Positions 25,190 through 37,245 of a stretch of DNA of 64,000 nt are shown here, piece after piece. Source of the stretch: Kuschelorhynchus macadamiae (lineage: Eukaryota; Arthropoda; Insecta; Coleoptera; Curculionidae); NCBI GenBank assembly GCA_030620095.1, contig JAUTXW010003812.1, positions 62,001 to 126,000 on the forward strand, written 5' to 3'. The notes beneath the pieces were generated by a model. That model ran no database searches, was not told the origin of the DNA, and saw only the letters and a program-made list of their open reading frames with translations. Made by a program: the position numbers and the translations under genes. The stretch's first letter is position 1, and every line of letters begins with the position of its first letter.

Positions 25190-26200
25190 CAGGGTGTCCC
25201 ATGTAAAAAATATAGGTTATGGAATGTTTTCTACTTATAATATATAATAAAAGGAAAATCCTACAACTTTTGTTTTTAAAGTTTTTTGTAGGTATCTCCT
25301 ATGTTTTAAGTTGTAACTAACTTTTTAATTTTGTAATTTATTTAAATGAACCTTAACTAATTTCCGAAATGAAATGTAGTATGGTTGTATATTCTTTGGC
25401 ATTATGTTATAAAATTCACCTTACAAAAATAGTTGGAATAGTACAAATAATTTTTTATTTACTTAAAATTAAATGTTTTACCTAGATATGTTAAACCAGA
25501 TGAGAATTAAGATTAATTAAGAGATGAGAAAGAAATTAAGAAGAACCACAATAACTACAAAACTGGAATCACAGAAAAATGTGACAAGAATAAAATAAAA
25601 CTACCTTGTTGGTGCTTTTAAATAGAAAAATTAAGCATTAAAAAGTAAAAAAGTAGCGACACCGAAAAAATTTTGTATCTTATACCATGACGATAGGATG
25701 TATTTACATTTTCAACATTGGCGTACGGATGAATAATGCTTGTAAAGTATTCCAGTAAAATGCTGTATATGTGTTTATATCAACTTTTTTAGATTTTGCG
25801 AAAAATTCTTAACATGTTTGAATAAACATTTAAAACAACAGAATTTTTTTGCACTTTATGTTGATAAAGATATTATAAACGAAATGGTAAAAAAATATTA
25901 TTACACTATTTTTTCTCAAGTTTTAAATTATATATTGCTATCATAGAGAATATTATTAGAAAAAATGTGATTTTGGTTTTATAACTAATATGCAGACAGC
26001 TACATAATAAATGTGTTTTTAAAAAACTACCACCAAATCCAAAAAATGCCGAAATTTTACAAGCAGGAGGCCATTAAATTTTTATAATTTAACTGGTTAA
26101 GTTAGGTCACGTTAAAAGTCGTAAAAATTTTAATTGCTTAAAAGTTAGATATAGTGTTAAATCCTTTTTACCGTCGCACTCTAGAGTCTGACATTTCTGT
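25190..26200. other. Intron sequence with a CAGGGTGTCCCA repeat phrase
   Basis: TACAGGGTGTCCCATGTAA at 25191 matches the phrase at 10996 and resembles ends of a widespread insect repeat. Beyond it I see only AT-rich sequence up to exon 5. Confidence 0.4.
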
Positions 26201-26205
26201 TTTAG

Positions 26206-26366
26206 ATCGACAAGCAACCCAAATCTCGATTTAGAAAGAAAAGCGACTGGGATAATAGAAGCCGACGCAGCAGCTTACCTACATTATACGAATATGACTC
26301 AGATGGCGGAAGTAGTGTAAAAACCTTAACCAGAGAACCTATGGTATATCCTTCGATGCCTAGAAG
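26206..26366 (+). CDS. Host gene, exon 5
   Basis: A 161-nt exon after TGTTTTAG (ends 26205) and before a GTACAT donor at 26367. It enters in phase 0, matching exon 4, and leaves in phase 2. The product is basic and Ser/Arg-rich (RFRKKSDWDNRSRRSS), then has an acidic-aromatic patch (LYEYDSDGG). The RRSS and similar sites could be targets of basophilic kinases or 14-3-3 proteins, by inference only. The phase match across a 21-kb intron, coding composition and consensus splice sites support it as part of the same gene. Confidence 0.8.
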
Positions 26367-26585
26367 GTACATCTTCAATGTTTTAATGTGTAGCAATATT
26401 TTTTATTTCACTGCGTTATAATCCGTTTAAAAATTTGTCGAGATCTTACAAATAAATCTAAGTTACTTTAATCAAGTTTGATAATAAATGTATATGTTTC
26501 ATAGTACTAATATAAATATGTAACGCATATTTTTAGCTTTAAAATAATCAATTACTAGACGCATTTATTGGTAACTAATATCTAG

Positions 26586-26819
26586 GTCCTCCAGATCAAG
26601 TTACAAAAGTGAAGCTGATTTAAGATCAATGTCAGAAATGACAGTAGATTTTGGAAGACCGGATCATTTTGATAGCCAGTCTGAAGCATCAAGTTACTAC
26701 CCTGACAGAAGATACTATGAAGATTCAGAACTAGATGCAGGTTCCACACATGGTCGGTCTTTAGCGAGATCTTTAAGTCAGCCTAGCTTAGCAAGATCTG
26801 CAAGTGAATTCACTGAGCG
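26586..26819 (+). CDS. Host gene, exon 6
   Basis: A 234-nt exon. The acceptor is ATCTAG ending at 26585 and the donor is GTAAGT at 26820. It is phase 2 in and out. It encodes a Ser/Tyr/Arg-rich, low-complexity region with SEADLRSMSEM, a tyrosine cluster (SSYYPDRRYYEDSE) and near-repeats SLARSLSQPSLARSASEF. A second CAG acceptor nine bases downstream (ending 26594) would remove three residues and keep the frame. Likely a disordered, phosphorylatable tail; function unknown. Confidence 0.84.
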
Positions 26820-27529
26820 GTAAGTGCATAAAAGGAATCCGGCATTTCCAGTTATAGTATATTAGTTTTTTATATATATATTTGGATTTGTTAGACGCAT
26901 TTAAATATTAATACTCTTTTTAGAGGGCTGACTTCAACTACTTGTAAGTTCATCTCCTAAAATGTCTAGTAAAAAACTATGTTAAATAGTATCTTGTTTG
27001 GATGATCACTCAGTCCCCAACGTTTAGTTTGACCCAGTTATGTTGAACATTATTAGAGTATCCTAAAATTTTAAATATACTTTAAAGCAGTCCCTCAACC
27101 GTGTGCTAAATAATATATTTTGAAACTTCAGCAAACGTTTAAATATAAAAAAATGTGTGTAAAATATTGTTGTCAATGCATGTATTTCCACCATTGCGAT
27201 CCTCAACAGGGATCAAAATTTGCTATTTCTAATATTTTCAAGTTAGAGTGAATAGTTTTCGCATCACCATTTCTTTACTATACTTTTCTATATAATAAAA
27301 TATTGATTTACAAAACCAGGCGAGAATCTGAACTTGATTACTATATAGCATTTAACTATAACATGTAATTTTAATAATCACCACCAATCATAATGTGGAA
27401 GGGCACCATTCTCTTGGAATTCAAATACCCAATATTTTATACAATGGCATTATTTTTAAATATTTCTATATATTAAATCAATGCCTTTCTTTCTAAAATA
27501 CTACGTCAACTTCATGAGTATTCTTTTTC

Positions 27530-28180
27530 CTCTTTGGTCCTGTTGATCTCGAAAGACCTTGGTGGCACTAAGTAGCTGCTGTTTCTATTGCCGATCTCCA
27601 TTCTCTGCGATCTTGCAAAGAGTCATGGAATCCAATTTCTATAATTGTGGTCGTTTGATTGGCCTATGTGAATTCTCCAAGTCTTTTACCAATTAGCTTT
27701 CCTTATACTATAGCATCAACTAAATGGTTATCTAAGGTGACAAAACCTACATTTTTAATTTTTGCACTACTTAATAAACTTTTGAACTCGACTCCGAACA
27801 CACAGGTTGACATTATTGCTTACAAGAGCAGTCGTCCGAAAGCTACTTCAGTACTTTGATACATGTCCCGTGAATGATTCCAACGTAACTTCAAGACTCT
27901 TTACCTTTTTAACAAAATCCAAAAGTACATTATTAAGAGTTTCAGTGAAACGCTTTACGTCCGTTCAAAGAAAGGCTATGCTCCAGTGATACATTGTACA
28001 TGGTATCCAAATCCTCATTAATTTGTATTTAATAACTTTATTGATTAGGGCAACAGGAAAATAGCAACTGAGTTTCGTCTGCATACTTGAGAATGACGGT
28101 GTTTAAGAATTGTGTGAGTGATAACGTATGTATAATAAATAAGATAGAACCTAATATTGATTCTTGAGAAATACCATGTT
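27530..28180 (-). pseudogene. Decayed non-LTR reverse transcriptase fragment
   Basis: On the minus strand 28175-28041 reads GISQESILGSILF... then LKYADETQLLFSCCPNQ: the RT QG and YADD motifs with changes (G to E after Q; D to E at the second catalytic Asp). The rest of 27530-28040 is probably the adjoining thumb region but too decayed to read. CR1/Jockey-group type. Confidence 0.6.
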
Positions 28181-28837
28181 TGATATTTAAAGACTTCGAC
28201 CCCTAAAATAGTCACTAAATAATATAAATAATAAATAAAATAATAAATAAATAAATCTACTGGAGAGAGCAGTGAATAGTTGCCTAGAATTAACTCAAAT
28301 AGAAAAAATCACAATTTCGAAAAGTAACTCAAATAGAAAAAGTGAAATTGGTAGTCATTTTCACTGCACTTTGACCATCGGCTTATTTAACCACTATAAT
28401 AATTCTAAATGTTTAATCCACTACGAATATGAGGAGAAGTTTTTTTTGTGAATGTCAATGAATTTAAATGTTATAAACCGCTATATATATACCAAATTAC
28501 ATTTATGGTTACAAGTCACAATAAATTATGCTTATAAAATAGTAATTGGAATAATTGGCACTAATCAGTTTCCCGCACAAAGAAAGGTGCTACTGATGCC
28601 AATACCGATTAAATATATAACTGCAAATAAGTAATTACATGAACATGAGAAGATAGAATAAGAGCTCTATCTAGAGATTGAAATTAAATCAATACATAAC
28701 TTGCTAGAGATGTAAGATTGAAAGGAGGACAAAGATAAGAAGAATATAAAAAACAGAAAAAAAAAGGATATGAACATAACATATGGAAAAAAATCTAATA
28801 TATAAAGAAAACTATTTCTAAAAATAATAACAAAAAG

Positions 28838-28975
28838 TATTTTTAGAAATATTTATAATCAACAGTTATGGTTCGATCCCCGCTTGTGCCATAACTTTTG
28901 CTGTTGATTATAAATATTTCTAAAAATATATTTCACGGTTTAAAAATAAACTGATAAAATACTTCTATTCAAAAT
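28838..28975 (+). mobile_element. Truncated SINE copy with a 28-bp hairpin
   Basis: A tRNA-type box B, GGTTCGATCCC (28870-28880), is followed by the SINE body shared with the copy at 29137. Upstream, 28838-28865 is the exact reverse complement of 28901-28928 (28 bp), so box B lies in the 35-nt loop of a perfect hairpin. The A-box half is missing. Confidence 0.7.
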
Positions 28976-29136
28976 TATAAATTTACTAATATGGACGGTA
29001 CTTAGTAGCCATGTCAAATTTGAGGTCCAGTCGAGAACGCCGCGCTATAAGGTTAGAATATTTGGCAAGATCAACAATGGTTATGATACTGATGGGTTTG
29101 AATATGTACAAGTTCTAACGAATTGCTTATCAGTGG

Positions 29137-29290
29137 TACGATAGTGCAATTGGTTAGAGCGATGAACTAGTGATCCAGAGGTGCGGGTTCGATCCCCGCT
29201 CATACTATAACTTTTGCTGTTGATTGTAAATATTCCTAAAAATATATTTCACAGTTTAAACATAAACTGATAAAATACTTCTAAACAAAA
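29137..29290 (+). mobile_element. tRNA-derived SINE
   Basis: A tRNA-like head has a box A-like TGCAATTGGTTAGAGC (29145-29160) and an exact box B GGTTCGATCCC (29186-29196), with the remains of an anticodon arm (CTAGTGA loop, TCCA stem). The acceptor stem is degenerate, so it is not a functional tRNA. The body (CTGTTGATTGTAAATATT...) matches the truncated copy 270 bp upstream in direct orientation. RNA polymerase III would transcribe such elements. Confidence 0.75.
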
Positions 29291-29819
29291 AGTATATAAA
29301 ATATATAAAGTACTTAAATACTAAGCTATAATAAAAACTAAAAATATCTAGGGACCATCTTTTGAAAGTAGCTTAAGCTTAAAATTTCTTTTATACTTGT
29401 TTATTAAAGAAGCATGACATGAAAAAACTTCTCTTAAAATATTTTTTATTGTGAAAGGGTATTGTTAGCAAAAATTGTCTACAAATATTCAAGCTATGAA
29501 CATCTGTGCGATACTTAAGTTTTCAGGTAGTGTGGAAATGTAATAATTTTGTAGAAAAAACCCATAGAATGTAGATTTCGTCGATCCTACATGTTAAGCC
29601 TTCCTAATTCCCCCAATTTATGAGAAGCACTGTTTTTGCGTCTGATACCATAGATCAAACGAATGCAGTACTTTTGGATTTATACACAACCGGCAAAATT
29701 AGAATGGGGTAATATTAGTGCATCACACAGGGTAGCTTTAGTTTTTTTATAAAATATGTCTATGAGAAAACAAAAGTTTTAACATGGTGGAGCCTCTGTT
29801 AAGGCGTATAGTTACATGT

Positions 29820-31100
29820 TCTTTGAATTTTTATTTTATGTCTATAATGAAACCTAAATTTTCGGCTGAATCTTTTAATACAATTTTTTCGTTTTCTATT
29901 TTTAAGACAATATTTTCGACAAGCCCCTCTCGATGATTCTCATTACAAAACAGCAAAGCCACACTTTTACTCGGATTTAGTTTTAATAAATGGTCTTTAG
30001 AAATTTGTGATATTTTTTCTAAATCAGAATTTAATTCGAGATTGATAAGATCCACATCACTAGGGTTAAACGATATATACAGTTAAGTATCATCTACATA
30101 TAGGATATTTAGCATATTCTAAAGTAGAGGTCCCAAAATATATCTCTGGGGCACTTCAAAGGTGACTTTGGTAACATGAGGGAAATGCCCTTGATTTAAC
30201 ATTTAAAATATTATTAGATACAACATCATTGGAGACAGTAGTAAATGTAAATCTGTAATTTGAAACACAATTATTTTCATAAAAATTTAGTAATTCTTGT
30301 TTAGGAACAGTTACATTTTTTGATATTTAAGTGAAATAATTGTTCATTTGATTTACATCTTTTAAGTTGTCTGGAATAATAGTTTTATTCTTTTTATTTA
30401 ACATATTTAACTTCTTTAGCTCTTTCCACTGCCCTTTAGGGCTGAAGTTTTGAAACTTCTGGTTGAGGTATGCCTTTGTTTTTAGATCTTATCGCATTAA
30501 TTCCAATGACCAGGGTGCTTTGTACGCATAAAGCGGTGTAATGCCTCATTTCTCAAAAGTTTTTTCATCTGTTTTATATTTTCTGTTATCCAAGGACTAT
30601 ATGGCCTTACTCTGTTTTTGCTCACTCTAACGGAATCGTGCCTATCGAAAAGAGTCAGAATTGTGTACGTGAGAAACGAAACCTTTTCATCAACACTCTC
30701 CATCTGATAAATATTACCCCGGGAGCACCTTCTAAGTCATTCTGAAACTCCACCAGATGAATGCTACGTAAAGCCCTATACTTATATTGATTAACAGATG
30801 GTTCAGTATCTTTAAAATTTAACGAAACAAAAACTGCAACATTCCTCGTCCCAACATCCTGCACATTCCCCGTATTACAACATATTTGGTCAATCAACGT
30901 AGAAGAGAGAGAATTAGAGGAACTCAACAAGAAGGGCAGCAGATCTTCAGTCGTCTCCCCAGCAGCAACTGTTTATTCAACTCTAACATCGTCTAGAAAT
31001 ATATTGGTGCATGAACTAGAACTTCACATTCACATTGACTCCAGGCCAAATAATTTATTTGCAGTAGGTAAATAAGCAACGATAAATAACAAACACTTAG
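29820..31100 (-). pseudogene. Decayed non-LTR retrotransposon (endonuclease and RT pieces)
   Basis: On the minus strand, starting from high coordinates, there is an endonuclease C-terminal segment (SSTLIDQICCNTG, near 30890), a linker (RPYSPWITENIKQMKKLLR, near 30590), then RT remains: VPQRYILGPLL, LNILYVDDT followed by a stop, LYISFNP, and LLKLNPSKSVALLF (29970 region). The second RT Asp is present but stops and frameshifts are many. 30960-31100 may hold more of the endonuclease. It is an older copy than the one at 18.6-21.7 kb. Confidence 0.7.
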
Positions 31101-31539
31101 AACGTGTTCATGCACATATGCAAGCATGCGCAATAACAATTGCCTCTTCTAACAGAAAACAGGGAGCGGCGTAAAAATACGTCCAACCTACATGACAACT
31201 ACCCACAATAATTTTTTTGGTGAAAATTTCATAATTGGCTGACTAAATAAAATAACATCATGTAACTTTTAAAACCTAAGCCATGCTGCATTGGGCTAAA
31301 CCCTTAATTATTTCAACATTCACAATCTCTACTTTCAATATATCTATACCATTTCCAATGTTCTTATTTAGGGCGAAAAACACCAGACACGAAAATATTA
31401 CAAACCAAATGAAAATGCAATAGATGGGTCATATTTCGACACAGAAAATAAAGGGAATAATTTGAGTGCCCATTGAAGGAAAAACATAATTAAATGTGTA
31501 GGTGCTTGTGCTTCATTTCAACCATTCAAATCTCACATT

Positions 31540-32710
31540 CCTGTAGTAAAAAAATCGATAAACTTCCTTTACCCGAAACTTCTCTCATTATAAATATGTC
31601 ATTTTATTAGGAATAGTGTAACCTAATTTAGATCTGTACAGTTAAGTATTTTTATTGGACGCAATTTTTTTCCATCACATGGATTCCTACCAATATTTTC
31701 TTTCTATGTACACTTGATTTTGGGCATAATTTAAAATAAATTCAATAAGTAGTTTTTATAGTAACACACACCTCCATTTTGTTATGTCATGTTGAATTCG
31801 TAACAATTTATAGCTGTATCACATTTAATTTTTCTGCAAAAGTTAATTGAATAAGCATTGAAAATGATTTTGTAAAAATGTTATTTGGTCACTAGTTTGT
31901 TCCATCATCTTAAATTCGTACCAAAACTTTACCAGTTTATCTCTATATCACACTTAATTCTTGCAAAACATTTGGAATTAATCTAATAAGTGGTTTTTCA
32001 GGCTGATTTTTTCAATATTTTATTAGGCCGCCATTTATTTTGCTATCTTATATTCATACCAAAATATTACCAGTTCATTTCTATGTAACACTTGATATTT
32101 GTGATAATTAGTTTTTTAGTAATAATTTGGATTTTTACCAAGCCATATTACCCTTAATTTTTTATTAAAATTTGAAGTCAATCAAGTAGTTTTTATTCTA
32201 TGCTGCAAATTGCCAGATAGGCAGACAAACCTTTAGACGGACCAACAGAATTGATAAAAAATATTTTGTGGAATTTAGGGACGCTAAAACGTGACGATAA
32301 TTAGAACCTGAAGTACTGCCACAATTTTACTAGTTCATCTCTATACCACAGTTAGTTATGGCACATAATTTGAAATCAGTCCATTAACTAGTTTCTTAAG
32401 GCTAAATTTTTTAATAATTTATTAAATCGCTATTTTGCACCAACATTTTACTAGTTAAGTCTCACATAATACTTGATTTTTGTGCAAAATGTGAGATAAA
32501 TTGGACCAAAATTTGAAGTCAATTAGGTAAGTTGTTTTTATCTATGTCGCGAACAGACAGACAGATCGTCGGAATAGAGAAAACATGTCTTTCGGCATAT
32601 ACAGATCCTGAAACGTAAAGATTTAAAACAATCTCGGATAGTGATTTTTTCTCGATTACAATACTTTCCTTTTGCGAGGGAAGTAAAGACTATTTTACTA
32701 GATATTTTCG
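31540..32710 (+). repeat. CCGCCATTTTG repeat family, full-looking copy
   Basis: Begins with CTTCCTTTACCCGAAACTTC and TCATTTTATTAGGAATAGTG, as does the copy at 41929. It continues with repeated GCCATTTTGTT / ACCAAAATTTTACCAG units, GACAGACAGA-type stretches (32215, 32555) and ends near TTTCCTTTTGCGAGGGAAGTAAAG (32667-32690). Non-coding; class unknown. Confidence 0.65.
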
Positions 32711-34263
32711 AAATTAATAGAGCATTCGAAAGTTCTTATTTAATGTAAGTGACTGATCTGTCTTTGTACCCGATTAAATCGAATGACTAGATCAAAGTTG
32801 GCAACTAACTGATAATGACGTTTTAAGTATCATAATATGTCCAGACTGTGGCACATACAATACTTTACGACAATTTGGAGGAAGTCAATTTGACAAATAG
32901 ACATTTTTTTGGAAAATAAATTTGAAGAGAATATTTTCAAAAAGTTTTTTTTATTGCATTTTTCTTGTTTTGTAAAACATTCTTTTTTAATATCTTTGTG
33001 AGGCTGTTTCGTGTAATCACATTAAAGCTTGTATTAGAAACTCATATCACAATAAAATTTAGTGATTTGCGATTATTTCTCTATTTTTTAGATTATATTC
33101 GTCTAGTTTTTGACATTTGAATGTACTATTTTTTATTAATTTTGTCTCTGTCATTGTTAATTCTGTTTTTGGCATTATTCAAAATTTAGGTGAGACATAA
33201 GTGTTTTGTTACTTAAGTTAATAAATATATAATTTTAATGTTATTACAAGTATGGGGCTATACAGCATATATATTATTTTAATTAAAAAATAGAAAACTT
33301 TGTTATTATCTATCTTAGAAAAAAGTTATTTTTGATTTCCAAAAAAAAAAAAATAAATTTCGCTATAAATAAATAAAATCCTATACAAGATACAAGGTCG
33401 GCAAAAATAATACGTTTCAAAAACTACGTCTATTACAAAACAAATTTAAAAATGACTTTTATTTGCAGACTTTTTAATTTAGCTGTCTCAAAAATGTGAA
33501 TTCTAACTTTTCTAGTTTGTTAACTTCTATTTTTGTATTTCCTGGTAAAATACACTTTCTTTTTTTAAAATAAAAGTATATTGAGTTATAGCCACCAAAT
33601 TGTACAATAATTGTAAGAGTCATGTAATTTCTATATGCTAATAATTGTAATTAATTGTAAGCCATGTATTTTTATACAAAGACAACATTATTTTTAAAAG
33701 AATAAAATGTAATTAAAAAATATAGTTTTAATTTAATTTTTACCCTGCATTGATATGTTGCAAAACTAAAATTTGTTAGTTAAGAAACCAATAAATTTCC
33801 AGTTTCAATACAAAAGTTGTTATAATAGAAAATATTCGAACTATCTAAAGCAATTTCCTTTAAACTATAAAAAGTTTAGTAACGAAACTTTTATACTTTA
33901 TCCATTTTTATAACCTTTTATGAAAAACAGGGCAATTTGAAGAGAGAATAAAAAATATATAAGGCAGCAGGAAACGGCGCTTGCGAATTTCTCTTCTAAC
34001 CGTTACGGTGTAACTTTAGGAACTACTTTATTCTTGAGATAGAGCAATACATTTAATAAATCGAAAGCTATTTGTAATAGATATCGTAAAATTGGGTCAG
34101 CAAACACCATATTTGAAACTTAAAATATTGAGATAGAATATGAGTAAACCCAAATAATTCAATGCTGTAAACTTTATATACAAACAGAAAGAAGAAATGT
34201 TCCTTTTTACAAGAATAAAAAACTGAAAGCAATTAAACAGTTCATTTAATAATTTATAATATG

Positions 34264-34267
<4 letters not shown>

Positions 34268-34311
<44 letters not shown>
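34268..34311. repeat. (TA)n microsatellite
   Basis: About 22 uninterrupted units. Confidence 0.95.
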
Positions 34312-34314
<3 letters not shown>

Positions 34315-34559
34315 TAAGCTAATTGTATGATGAATATATATGACTAAAATGAATATTACTAATTAAACACTGAAAACGACAAAATGTTCATTTATGTACG
34401 TTCGCAGGAACCAGTTTTAAATAGAAGAAACAACATATAGTCAAATATGACATATTACTTATTCTGCCAAATTAAATTTGAACCAAACAATAATATTATT
34501 TCTGAGAGTTGCGAACAAAGAAAAATTTCTTTCACAGACTTTGTCCTTAAGTTAAGTTT

Positions 34560-34630
34560 AGTTTTTTACAATGTTTCGACCAGCGATGTACTTCTAGTCG
34601 TTGTCAGTTTTGAAACTAAAAGCTAATTTA
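34560..34630 (-). ncRNA. Hammerhead-like site
   Basis: Minus-strand hand fold: CTGACAA core (34601-34607), one extra base, helix II GACTAG/CTGGTC (6 bp with one wobble), GAAAC (34573-34577), helix III ACA/TGT, GTA triplet. Outer helix I TTTAGTTT/AAACTAAA lies beyond an internal loop. Core G8 is A, so activity is doubtful. It lies outside any readable element. Confidence 0.4.
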
Positions 34631-35197
34631 GAATTTACGTGCTTATATTAAAGTGGCAAAAAGCTAAAACCATTGACAGGAAATCATATTGAAAGAAATG
34701 GAAGTATACAGATGCATGAAATGGGACAGTATCGATATTTCTTTATCATACGTATATTGTACTTTTTGGGACTTCACTTTCATACAGTATTCATATAATT
34801 TAACTCTAAAAGCTTGCAGTTATATACCTATATGTTGCAAATAACTGACTAAAGATAATAAAAACTTGATTTCAAAGGATATTAACTATGTTTTGTATTT
34901 AATAGATGTTTAATGACATGGTATAAGTAAAATAGATACAGGAAGAGCCAGGACAGGTAAAAAGAATACCAGTATTGTCAGTTGTTAACAGATGACAGAG
35001 AAACTATTTTTATACCCAATTGCGCATGCAGAGGAGTGTAATATGTGTAACAATCAAGTATATCCAGTGTTTATTACCACCGCTTTTCACAGTGGGGTGT
35101 AAAAAGAGTCGTTTGTATCACGTGTTTGTAGCTAGGCTTGCCTTTTTTAAAAAAATTAATACTAAAAAAATAATTTTTAAAATTAAAAATAAAAGCC

Positions 35198-35741
35198 AAG
35201 TCCGGCGAAGATTTCGGATGTTCCCTTAGTAATCACAAATGTCCTGTTGGTGACTCTAGTGTGGTTTGGATATTAATTTTGGTATTAGTTGCACTCATAT
35301 CTCAACTAGTTTACTGTTCTGATAAAGAATTTAAGTCAGAAACGCGTGTCTATAATTGGCCAAATTTAATTGCTTTAGCGGTCATCCCGAAAAAAATCCT
35401 TTTTGAACTATATAATAGTTCTTGCGGCGTTTATATTTTACTACTTTGGATTTAGTTATTCTTTGGTTATGAGTTTCACCACAAATAGCTATATGCGGCT
35501 GCGTGGTAATGGAGTATCAAGTCCGGCGAAGACTTTGGATGTTCCCTTGGTAACCACAATATTGCTCCTGTTGGTGACTCATGTATGGTTTTGTGTAGTA
35601 ATTTTGGCGCTAGTCGTACTCGTCCCTCGACTAGTCGACTATACTGATGAAAACCTTAAGTCAGAAACACGTGTCAATAATTGGCGAAATTTCATTGCTT
35701 TAGCGGTCATCCCAAAAAAAAGGTTTTTTGCTACTATATAA
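35198..35741 (+). repeat. Two tandem copies of a roughly 320-bp repeat with hammerhead-like cores
   Basis: AAGTCCGGCGAAG starts at 35198 and at 35519; GCGGTCATCCC recurs 326 bp apart. Each copy contains CTGATRA, a short weak stem, GAAAC, helix III and a GTC triplet (35319-35350 and 35644-35675), so the predicted cleavage sites are 325 bp apart. The hydrophobic open frames seen in both copies follow from shared repeat sequence and are not taken as genes. Confidence 0.65.
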
Positions 35742-36136
35742 TTAAGATATCTACCTAGAGATAGAAATGAATTTTTCTATCTAGGCAGCGAAAAGTTACT
35801 TCTTATTTTTCTAAAATCGCCAATAATGATCGGTTCTCTGGCTAGAGGTAAAAAGAAGTTTTACTACTAATAAAAAGCACTCGTTTCCACACCACCACTG
35901 AGGTAGAGTTTTCGGCGCGTTTTTGTTTAGATTGGTTTCTTCTAGAGACCTAATCCACTAAGTCGAAATAAATTTACAAATCGTCTTCTGTAGATCTACA
36001 ATATCTGTATTGGTACAGGTCTAGGCACGGCAATTTCTGCATATAGTTATACAACGTAAGCCTGCCTTAGTACAACTGCACCTCTTTCCACAACCTTCTT
36101 TGCAACAACAGGTTATTAATTTTAAAATAGAATTTG

Positions 36137-36240
36137 GGGCGGGTGGCTCAGTGGTATAGACAGGTAACAGCAAGGCCCATTAACTCTATCTGTAATGGGT
36201 CTTGAGGTGGCAAAATTTAATTAATTAATTAAATATTTGG
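36137..36240 (+). other. tRNA-like box A in a probable SINE head
   Basis: GGGTGGCTCAGTGGTATAGAC contains a canonical box A (TGGCTCAGTGG). I find no box B at the right distance and no foldable tRNA. A repeated AATTAATTAATT lies at the 3' side. Possibly a degraded polymerase III-type element. Confidence 0.35.
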
Positions 36241-36644
36241 TTGCCGTCTAATAGTTTAGCCTTATAGAGCATCAATATAAATCTTTCCCCAACTTGCTCA
36301 ATTTTTTTAGGAGTTGAATTGATGTTTTTAAAAATCTGGGTTAACCTATCAAGGTCTTTTTTCCGATTAAATAGTTGTACAAATTGCTGTTTGCTCTTTC
36401 CAAAAAATTCTGACGTGGTATCGCTGCCACACATAGCATAAATAAATAAAATAGACTCTTTACAATTGTGGACAATATTAGATGACTTTTTAACATTACC
36501 TTGAGTCTCTTTTTGAAATATGATATCTGTGTCCTTTGGAACAACTGCAGGAATTAAAACAAGGAGGACAACTTCTTGACCAACCACTACGTTCGTTTTC
36601 CTGATATTTGCTGATAGCTCTACTATACTATACTGATACTGCAC
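36225..36644 (-). pseudogene. Fragment of a multicopy, transposon-associated ORF
   Basis: A 139-residue frame contains LLVLIPAVVPKDTDIIFQK and ILFIYAMCGSDTTSEFFGKSKQQF. The 'H/Y-A-x-x-G-x-DTTS-x-F-x-GK-x-K' phrase is one I associate with repeated, transposon-linked proteins in many invertebrate genomes; I cannot assign it to a transposase superfamily. Both ends run out without a start or a flanking domain, so it is a fragment. Confidence 0.45.
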
Positions 36645-37139
36645 AAGAGGTTTTTATAAATCTATTTTTATTTAGACGAGTAGGACTCAAGGAAAAACCC
36701 ATCATGACTTCTAACTCTAAATCAGTGGAGATGTAAATATAGAACTTGTAAAATATGTAAAACTCTTTATAAAACACCTCTTTACCATAATTCAACCATA
36801 AAGAAATCACGGACTTCCGAAATCCTACCTAAAATACGTGTTCGTTAACTCACACCGGGATTTAACACCCGATTTCTGGAAAACCACTATTTTAAATAGT
36901 TTAGGTAATAAAACCTTTTGTATGCAGAATTTTATGGCCAACATTTTTCGTAAGAATAGTTTTTTTGTGAGACCTAGGGTTTTCGAAAAAATCTCAAAAA
37001 AACTAACAAATTGCACATCGGGTCGAGTTTTTTTTAACTCTTTTGATTTTCAAAGTACACTCCTTGAAAAGCTTAATTTCCAAGTGGCAAAACTTTATAA
37101 TTGTTTTTTCTATTACTCTATTTTTTAACCCATATATGG

Positions 37140-37143
<4 letters not shown>

Positions 37144-37222
<79 letters not shown>

Positions 37223-37225
37223 ATT
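37144..37225. repeat. (TA)n microsatellite next to an exon acceptor
   Basis: About 40 units with one TTT interruption, ending about 20 bp before exon 7. It replaces the region where the branch site and part of the pyrimidine tract would lie. Confidence 0.95.
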
Positions 37226-37245
37226 TTGTTGTTTTATTTTTTCAG

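Larger units (their letters stand above)
26820..37245 (+). other. Intron 6 of the host gene (about 10.4 kb)
   Basis: Contains the separately listed decayed RT copies, SINE, tandem hammerhead repeat, TE-linked ORF and (TA)n tracts. A 20-nt pseudo-exon with good splice sites sits at 26924-26943 but breaks the frame. Nothing nameable in 26950-27530 or 32710-34250. Confidence 0.55.

Noticed and set aside
26924..26943. 20-nt candidate microexon after exon 6
   Set aside because: Good splice sites, but it leaves phase 1 and neither exon 7 nor exon 8 can follow in frame; joined to exon 7 it meets a stop within three codons.
29137..29210. tRNA gene
   Set aside because: Boxes A and B are present but the acceptor and anticodon stems do not pair properly, and a SINE body follows.
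35261..35741. Two similar hydrophobic open frames that look like small membrane proteins
   Set aside because: They coincide with a tandem non-coding repeat carrying hammerhead-like cores; the similarity follows from DNA duplication, and starts and ends do not correspond.
36137..36200. tRNA gene from the box A at 36140
   Set aside because: No box B and no cloverleaf.
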